This document shows positions 56,903 through 64,000 of a DNA stretch of 64,000 nt, piece by piece. The number at the start of each line of letters is the position of its first letter. Position 1 is the stretch's first letter. The stretch comes from Arachis hypogaea. Its lineage: Eukaryota; Streptophyta; Magnoliopsida; Fabales; Fabaceae. Where the stretch lies: NCBI RefSeq assembly GCF_003086295.3, contig NC_092042.1, forward strand, positions 40,595,419 through 40,659,418. The letters run 5' to 3'. The position numbers were made by a program, and so were the translations under genes. The notes below the pieces were generated by a model. That model had not been told where the DNA came from and searched no databases. It saw only the letters and a list, made by a program, of their open reading frames with translations.

Positions 56903-57996
56903 CAACACCAAACTTAAATTGTTGCTTGTCCCCAAGCAACTGAAAATCAATTAGGATAAAAAGAAGAGAATATACTATAAATCCCAAAATATCAATGAAT
57001 ATTAATTCTAATTAGATGAGCAGGACTTGTAGCTTTTTGCCTCTGAACAGTTTTGGCATCTCACTTTTTCCTTTGAAGTTTAGAATGATTGGCATCTATA
57101 GGAACTTGGAATTTCAGATAGTGTTATTGATTCTCCTAGTTAAGTTTGTTGATTCTTGAACACAACTACTATTATGAGTCTTAGCCGTGGCCCTAAGCAC
57201 TTTGTTTTCCAGTATTACCACCGGATACATAAATGCCACAGACACATGACTGGGTGAACCTTTTCAGATTGTGACTCAGCTTTGCTAGAGTCCCCAGTTA
57301 GAGGTGTCCAGAGCTCTTAAGCACACTCTTTTTGCTTTGGATCACGACTTTAACCACTCAGTCTCAAGCTTTTCACTTGGACCTGCATGCCACAAGCACA
57401 TGGTTAGGGATAGCTTGATTTAGCCGCTTAGGCCTGGATTTTATTTCCTTGGGCCCTCCTATCCATTGATGCTCAAAGCCTTGGATCCTTTTTACCCTTG
57501 TCTTTTGGTTTTAAGGGCTATTGGCTTTTTCTGCTTGCTTTTTCTTTTTCTTTCAAAAAATATTTTTTTCGCAAGCTTTTGCTTTTTCACTGCTTTTTCT
57601 TGCTTCAAGAATCAATTTTCATGATTTTTGAGATTGTCAATAACATTTCTCTTTGTTCATCATTCTTTCAAGAGCCAACAATTTTAACATTCATAAACAA
57701 CAAGATCAAAAATATGCACTATTCAATCATTCATTCAGAAAACAAAAAGTATTGTCACCACATCAATATAATTAAGCTAAATTCAAGGATAAATTCGAAA
57801 ATCATGTACTTCTTGTTCTTTTGAATTAGAAACATTTTTCATTTAAGAGAGGTGAAGGATTCATGGAATTATTCATAGCCTTAAGACATAGTTACTAAAT
57901 ACTAATGATCATGTAATGAAGACACAGACATAGATAAACATTTAAGATAAAGAAACCGAAAAGCAGAAAAAATTAAGAACAAGGAATGAGTCCACC
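56903..57996 (-). other. 3' non-coding region of element N
   Basis: Pre-LTR module at 56903-56940, then the block shared with G, C and D. T-rich segments lie near 57530-57600. No gene is supported. Confidence 0.75.
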
Positions 57997-59150
57997 TTAG
58001 TGATGGTGGTGTTTTCTTCTTGAAGAACCAATGATGTCCTTGAGTTCTTCTATGTCTCTTCCTTGTCTTTGTTGCTCCTCCCTCATTGCTCTTTGATCTT
58101 CTCCAATTTCATGGAGAATGATGGAGTGCTCTTGATGTTCCACCCTTAATTGATCCATATTGTAACTCAAATCTTCAAGAGAAGTGTTGAGTTGTTCCCA
58201 ATAGTTGTTGGGAGGAAAATGCATCCCTTGAGGCATCTCCGGGATTTCTTGGTGATGAGCTTCTTTATGCGTCTCTTGGGATCCATGAGTGGGCTCTCTT
58301 GTTTGCTCCTCCTTTTCTTAGTGATGGGCTTATCCTCCTCAATAGGGATGTCTCCTTCTATGATAACTCCAGCTGAGTAACATAGATGGCAAATAAGATG
58401 AGGAAAAGCTAGCCTTGCCAAAGTAGAGGGCTTATCGGCTATTTTGTAGAATTCAAGGGAGATGACTTCATGAACTTCTACTTCCTCTCCATTCATGATG
58501 CTATGAATCATGATGGCCCGATCCAGAGTAACTTCAGATCGGTTGCTAGTGGGGATGATGGAGCGTTGAATGAACTCCAACCATCCTCTAGCCACAGGCT
58601 TGAGGTCCAATCTTCTTAATTGAACTGGCTTGCCTTTGGAGTCTCTTTTCCATTGAGCTCCTTCCACACATATGTCCCTAAGGACTTGGTCCAACCTTTG
58701 ATCAAAGTTGACCCTTCTCGTGTAAGGGTGTTCATCTCCTTGCATCATGGGCAAGTTGAATGCCAACCTCACATTTTCCGGACTAAAATCTAAGTATTTC
58801 CCCCGAACCATTGTAAGATAGTTCTTTGGATTTAGGTTCATACTTTGATCATGGTTCCTAGTGATCCATGCATTGGCATAGAACTCTTGAACCATTAAGA
58901 TTCTGACTTGTTGGATGGGGTTGGTTAGAACTTCCCAACCTCTTCTTTGGATCTCATGTCGGATCTCCGGGTACTCATTTTTCTTGAGCTTGAAAGGGAC
59001 CTTGGGGATCACCTTCTTCTTTGCCACAACATCATAGAATTGGTCTTGATGGGCTTTGGAGATGAATCTTTCCATCTCCCATGACTCGGAGGTGGAAGCT
59101 TTTGTCTTCCCTTTTCATTTTCTAGAGATTTCTCCGGCCTTAGGTGCCAT
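57997..59150 (-). pseudogene. ORF2 protein of element N, nearly complete but broken
   Basis: Start ATG at 59150 (MAPKAGEISRK). A TGA stop follows at 59115-59117 where C keeps an Arg codon. Then come MERFISKAHQDQFYDVVAKK, FKLKKNEYPEIRHEIQRRGW, MVQEFYANAW, the hallmark RGWLEFIQRSIIPTSNRSEV and AIMIHSIMNGEEVEVHEVIS. A frameshift near 58250 leads to the tail MPQGMHFPPNNYWEQLNTSL ... EEQQRQGRDIEELKDIIGSS and a His-rich end. It is a divergent paralogue of the D and G proteins with the same layout: basic N-terminus, globular domain, coiled coil. Function unknown. Confidence 0.82.
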
Positions 59151-59186
59151 CAATGGTAATGGAAAAACAAAAAGCTTATGCTTTTA

Positions 59187-59226
59187 CCACACCAAACTTA
59201 GAATATTGCTCGCCCTCGAGCAAGAG
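59187..59226 (-). other. Hairpin module upstream of N ORF2
   Basis: Minus-strand reading: a 35-nt nearly pure pyrimidine tract, GCTCG-AGGG-CGAGC stem-loop, spacer, TAAGTTTGGTGTGG, then the ORF2 start about 37 nt later. The clearest polypyrimidine plus AG arrangement in the window. Confidence 0.65.
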
Positions 59227-59660
59227 AAGAAAGAAAAGAAGAAGAAGAAGAAGAAAATATGGAGGAGAGGGGGAGAGGTGTATTCGGCCAAGAAGGAGAA
59301 GAGAGGGTTGTGTTGTATGAAAAATTAAGGAGAATGGAGGGGTTTATATAGTGAGGGGAGAGGGAGTAGGTTCGGCCATTTAGGGTGGGTTTGGGTGGGA
59401 AAGAAATTTTGAATTTTGATGGTAGGTGGGGTTTATGGGAAAGAGTGGATGGATGTGAGTGGTAAAGGGGGTAATTGGAAAGAGAGATTGAGGTGATTGG
59501 TGAAGGGTTTTGGGAAAGAGTGTTTATTGGAAAGAGAGGATGAATGTTGAGAAGAGGGGAGAATATGGTAGGTGGGGATCTTGTGGGGTCCACAGATCCT
59601 GAGATGATCCTGTGGGGTCCACAGATCCTGAGGTGTCAAGGATTTTTATCCCTGCACCAA

Positions 59661-59932
59661 TTAGGCATGTATAATGCCTTTGCATGCAATTCTGGCATTT
59701 AAACGCCGAGGGGATGCATGTTCTGGGCGTTCAACGCCCTTGTGCACATGTTTCTGGCGTTGAACGCCAGTTCCATACTTATTTCTGACGTTCAACGCCA
59801 TCTCTCCTCAGGGTGCATTCCTGGCGTTTGAACGCCAGGATGTTGCTTGTTTCTGGCGTTCAACGCCAGATCCGTGCTCTGTTCTGGCGTTGAACGCCAG
59901 CCAGATGCTCCTTACTGGCATTTAAACGCCAG
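59661..59932. repeat. 31-bp-phased palindrome array, 8 to 9 units (N)
   Basis: Units start at 59692, 59723, 59754, 59785, 59821, 59853, 59884 and 59915, steps of 31, 31, 31, 36, 32, 31 and 31, with a weak unit near 59661. Many are perfect 17-mers such as CTGGCGTTGAACGCCAG. The longest and best-preserved array. Confidence 0.93.
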
Positions 59933-60080
59933 TAAGTCCTTCCTCCAGGGTGTGATTTTTCTTCTGCTATTTTTGATTCTATTTTTAATTTTTATATTTT
60001 TTTTCGTGACTCCACATGATCATATACCTAATAAAACATAAAAGAACAATGAAAATAAAATAAAATTAGATAAGTAAAAA

Positions 60081-60105
60081 TTGGGTTGCCTCCCAACAAG
60101 CGCTT
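60081..60105 (-). other. Conserved hairpin after gag-pro in N
   Basis: TTGGGTTGCCTCCCAA followed by CAAGCGCTT, as in C, D and E. Confidence 0.65.
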
Positions 60106-60160
60106 CTTTAATGTCAATAGCTTGACAATAGGCTCTCATGGAGCCACACAGGTGATCATG

Positions 60161-62482
60161 TCAATGTTGTATAGTCCCAACACCAAACTTAGAGTTTGGT
60201 TGTGGGGATTCAACACCAAACTTAGAGTTTGGTTGTGGCCTCCCAACACCAAACTTAAAGTTTGACTGTGGGGGTTCTGTTTGACTCTGTACTGAGAGAA
60301 GCTTTTCATGCTTCCTCTCCATTGTTAAAGAAGAAGGTCTTTGAGCTTTAAACACAAGGTAGTCCCCATTCACTTGAAGGACTAATTCTCCTCTATTAAC
60401 ATCTATCACAGCTCCTGCTGTGGCTATGAAGGGTCTTCCAAGGATGATACATTCATTCTTCTCGTTCCTAGTGTCTATGATTATGAAATCAGCAGGGATG
60501 TAAAGGCCTTCAACCTTTACCAACACATCCTCTACCAATCCATAAGCTTGTCTTACTGACTTGTCTGCCATTTGTAATGAGAATATGGCAGGTTGTACCT
60601 CAATGATCCCCAGCTTCTCCATTACAGAGAGTGGCATAAGATTTATGTTATACCTCAAGTCACACAGAGCTCTTTCAAAGATCATGGTGCCTATGGTGCA
60701 GGGTATTATGAATTTGCCAGGATCTTGTCTCTTTTGAGGTAAAGTTTACTGAACCCAGGTATCTAGTTCACTAATGAGCAAGGGAGGTTCACCTTCCCAA
60801 GTCTCATTACCAAATAACTTGGCATTCAGCTTCATGATAGCTCCTAGATATCGAGCAACTTGCTCTCCAGTTACATCTTCATCCTCTTCAAAGGAAGAAT
60901 AGTCTTCAAAGCTCATGAATGGCAGAAGGAGGTTTAATGGGATCTCTATAGTCTCTATATGAGCCTCAGATTCCCTTGGGTCTTCAATAGGGAACTCCTT
61001 CTTGCTTGAGGGACGTCCCATGAGGTCTTCCTCATTGGGATTCACGTCCTCTCCTTCCTCTCTAGGTTTGACCATATTGATTATATCAATGGCCTTGCAC
61101 TCTCTCTTTGGATTTTCTTCAGTATTGCTTGGGAGAGTACTAGGAGGAGTTTCAGTGAATTCTTTACTCAGCTGGCCCACTTATGCCTCCAGATTTCTGA
61201 TGGAGGACCTTGTTTCACTCATGAAACTTAAAGTGGCTTTAGACAGATCAGAGACTAAATTTGCTAAGTTAGAGGTACTCTGTTCATAATTCTCTGTCTG
61301 TTGCTGAGAAGATGATGGATAAGGCTTGATATTGCTGAGCCTATTTCTTCCACCATTATTAAAGCCTTGTTGAGGCTTTTGTTGATCCTTCCATGAGAAA
61401 TTTGGATGATTTCTCCATGATGAATTATAGGTGTTTCCATAAGGTTTACCCATATAATTTACCTCTGCTATTCCAGGGTTCTCAGGATCATAAGCTTCTT
61501 CTTCAGAAGGTGCCTCTTTAGTACTTTTGGATGCATTTTGCCATCCATTCAGACTTTGAGAAATCATGTTGACTTGCTAAGTCAACATTTTGTTCTGTGC
61601 CAAAATGGCATTCAGAGCATCAATTTCAAGAACTCGCTTCCTTTGAGGTGTCCCATTATTCACAGAATTCCTCTCAGAAGTGTACATGAACTGGTTATTT
61701 TCAACCATGTCAATAAGTTCTTGAGCTTTTGCAGGCGTTTTCTTTAAGTGAATGGATCCACCTGTAGAATGGTCCAATGACATCTTAGAGAACTCAGATA
61801 GACCATAGTAGAATATAACTATCATGGTCCATTCTGAAAACATATTAGAAGGACATCTTTTGGTCATCTGTTTGTATCTTTCCCAAGCTTTATAGAGGGA
61901 TTCACCATCTTTTTGTTTAAAGGTCTGAACATCCACTCTAAGCCTGCTGAGCTTTTGAGGAGGAAAGAACTTAGCCAAGAAGGCCGTGACCAGCTTATTC
62001 CAAGAATCCAGGCTATCTTTAGGTTGAGAGTCCAACCATGTTCTAGCTCTGTCTCTTACAGCAAAAGGGAAAAGCATGAGCCTGTAGGCTTCAGGAGCTA
62101 CTCTATTAGTCTTAACAGTCTCACAGATCTGCAAGAACTTAGTTAAGAACTGGTAGGGATATTCTGATGGAAGTCCATGAAACTTGCAGTTTTGTTGCAT
62201 TAGAGCAACTAGTTGAGGTTTCAGCTCAAAATTGTTTACTCCAATGGCAGGGATTGAGATGCTTCTTCCATCAATCTTGGAAGTAGGTGTAGTATAATCA
62301 CCAAGCATCCTCCTTGCATTATTATTGTTAGGTTTGGCTGCCATCTCCTTCTCTTGTTCGAAAATTTCAATAAGGTTGTCTCTGGATTGTTGTAATTTGG
62401 CTTATCTTAGTTTCCTCTTCAGAGTCCTTTCAGGTTCAGGGTCAGCTTCAACAAGAATGCCTTTTTCCTTGTTCCTGCTCAT
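60161..62482 (-). pseudogene. gag-pro: Gag-protease of element N, broken
   Basis: Start ATG at 62482. A TAA at 62402-62404 interrupts the N-terminus and the next Met is at 62344. The Gag core has WLDSQPKDSLDSWNKLVTA, KFFPPQKLSRLRVDVQTFKQ and MSLDHSTGGSIHLKKTPAKA, then AILAQNKMLT, NHPNFSWKDQQKPQQGFNNG and an acidic linker with LLLPFMSFEDYSSFEEDEDV. The protease active site reads ALCDLRYNINLMP (60685-60640), so the catalytic Gly is replaced by Arg. The flap-like ILGRPFIATAGAVIDVNRGE remains. The tail has three 33-bp repeats encoding NSKFGV units (60181, 60214, 60247). Gag has no zinc knuckle. Confidence 0.87.
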
Positions 62483-63986
62483 ATGAAAGAGAAGAGAACA
62501 GAAAAAGAAGAGGAATCCTCTATGTCACAGTATAGAGATTCCTTTATGTTAGTAGAAGAAGAAAGGGAATAAGAGTGAAAAAGAATGAATAATCCAAACA
62601 CAAGGGTGAGGATAGGGGCAGTGATTTGAGATGAAGAGAAGTGTTAGTAATTGAATAAATAAATAGAATAAGATGAGAGAAAGAAGTTTTCAAAAATAAT
62701 TTTTGAAAAGGAGTTAATGATTTTCGAAAATTAAAGGGGGAATAAAATTAAAATTAAAATTTAAAACAATTAATTAATTAAAAAGAATTTTTGAAAAAGA
62801 GGGAGGTATTTTCAAAAATTAGAGAGAGAAGAGTAGTTAAGTGGTTTTGAAAATGATAAGAAACAAACAAAAAGTTAAATAGTTAGTTTGAAAAAGATTT
62901 GAAAATCAAATTTGAAAAGGTAAGAAGATAAGAAGTTAGAAAAGATATTTTAAAATCAAATTTTTTTAAAAAAAGATAAAATTTAAAAAAAGATATGATA
63001 TAAAAGATAAGATAAAAAGATATGATTAAAATTAAAATTGATTACTTTACTAACAAGAAACTAAAAGATAAGATTCTAGAATTTAAAGATTGAACCTTTC
63101 TTAACAAGAAAGTAACAAACTTCAAATTTTTGAATCAATCACATTACTTATTAGTTAAGTTTCGAAAATTTGAAATAAAATAAGAAAAAGATTTTGAAAA
63201 ATAGTTTTAAATTTTCGAAAATCATAAGATAAAAATAAAAGAGATTTGATTTTTTTTTTTTTTTGAAGAAGAAGAAGATTTTGAAAAGATAAGATTTTTA
63301 AAATTAAAAATTTGACTTGACTTACAAGAAATAACTAATTTAAAAGATTTGACTAAGTCAACTCAAATTTTCGAAATTTTGAGAGAAAAAGGAAAAGATA
63401 TATGAATATGCATGCATGAAGAACACCATGAATGCATGAATTTTTCGAAAAAATGCAAGAACAATATGAATATGCAATTGACACCAAACTTAAAACATGA
63501 CCCAAGACTCAAACAAGAATCACAAAATATTTTTGGTTTTTTTTATTTTATGATTTTTATTTTATTTTTCGAAAAATATATAGGAAAAATAAAATAAGAA
63601 ATTCAAAATTTCTAAGAATAATTCCAGGAATCTTTCAATGTTAGCCTAAAGCTCCAATCCAAGGGTTGGGCATGGCTTAATAGCCAGCCAGCTTTAGGAT
63701 ATAAAGCAGGCATACAACAGCTGATATTTCAATTAACTTGCCTCTATGATGATGGTTGGAAACCTCAGTCTAAAAGAATTTGGACATGGCTTTACAGCCA
63801 ACCAGCCTTCAACATGTTACTATGAAACTCTAGAATTCATTCTTAAAAATTTTGGAATAATTTTCGAAAACAAAGGGAAAAATTTTGAAAAATATTTTTG
63901 AAAACTATTTGAAAAGAAAATAAAAAAAAAAGAAAATTACCTAATCTGAGCAACAAGATGAACCGTAAGTTGTCCAAACTCGAACA
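62483..63986 (-). other. Leader of element N
   Basis: AT-rich GAAAAAGA-type repeats, a CACCAAACTTA motif near 63480, and two hairpins of the GGCATGGC/GCCAGCC type (63668-63689 and 63783-63801). A minus-strand AG|GTAATT candidate splice donor is at about 63937-63944. No gene is present. Confidence 0.7.
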
Positions 63987-64000
63987 ATCCCCGGCAATGG
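63987..64000 (-). other. Primer binding site of element N, cut by the window end
   Basis: atccccggcaatgg matches the tRNA-Asp-type site with one change in the visible 14 bases. Confidence 0.75.

Larger units (their letters stand above)
55189..64000 (-). mobile_element. Element N: non-autonomous gag-pro-ORF2 retrotransposon, 5' LTR beyond the window
   Basis: 3' LTR (55189-56902), 3' non-coding region, ORF2, hairpin module, palindrome array, conserved hairpin, gag-pro, leader and the first 14 bases of the primer site at the window end. As in C, the protease is followed almost at once by the conserved hairpin, with no pol. C and N thus share the same reduced plan at separate insertions. Confidence 0.92.

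Noticed and set aside
58167..59075. Viral-type envelope glycoprotein
   Set aside because: The position is env-like, but no signal peptide, transmembrane helix, cleavage site or glycosylation-rich ectodomain can be seen in any of the four copies.
59661..59932. CRISPR-like array (regular repeats with unique spacers)
   Set aside because: Repeats are palindromic, 16-18 bp, degenerate, with ~14-bp spacers that are themselves partly similar, inside plant retrotransposons. No cas genes are possible in this context.

Overview
The window looks like intergenic heterochromatin of a plant, most likely a legume and quite possibly peanut (Arachis). It is AT-rich. Every recognisable coding sequence belongs to a Ty3/gypsy LTR retrotransposon, primer sites match plant tRNA-Asp as in the Athila lineage, and palindromes of the type GGCGTTTAACGCC are scattered throughout. 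The Arachis call is an inference from general sequence character. I found no host gene, tRNA, rRNA or CRISPR array.

Layout, with elements lettered here. A (minus; gag-pro, leader, 5' LTR, 1-5513) is inserted in G (plus; second ORF and 3' LTR, 5514-9272). G is inserted in the TATA box of LTR H (9273-10324), which abuts LTR I (10325-11630). An older remnant (11631-12676, 19383-19760) is split by E (minus, non-autonomous, 12677-19382). C (minus, 19761-47684, target duplication GTGAG on both sides) is a gag-pro-ORF2 element without pol. It is interrupted by B (minus, non-autonomous, 24162-31086) and, inside its 5' LTR, by D (minus, 35260-46624, target duplication GCTGC). D is the only element here with protease, reverse transcriptase, RNase H and integrase. 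To the right, LTR J (47832-49389) is cut by K (49390-51738), K by L (from 51739), and L by solo LTR M (53244-54938, target duplication CTAAG) and by N (55189 to the window end, minus, gag-pro-ORF2 without pol).

Working model: A, C and N carry gag, protease and a second ORF in the Athila env-like position. C and N have no pol and would need enzymes from a D-like partner; A's pol region lies outside the window. E and B carry only a Pro/Tyr- and Glu-rich ORF. All coding regions seen are broken by stops or frameshifts, many fitting C-to-T decay of methylated DNA.

The most unusual structure is non-coding. Family A LTRs carry four palindromes whose starts are 31 bp apart, and the array lies about 115 bp upstream of the TATA box in every copy checked. 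Longer arrays with the same period occur inside A, C, D and N, and one lies in frame within a D coding region. A second recurrent structure is a short hairpin whose stem varies in sequence but keeps pairing, with a purine loop, followed by a TAAGTTTGGTG-like tract. It precedes the 3' LTR and, in C, D and N, also ORF2.
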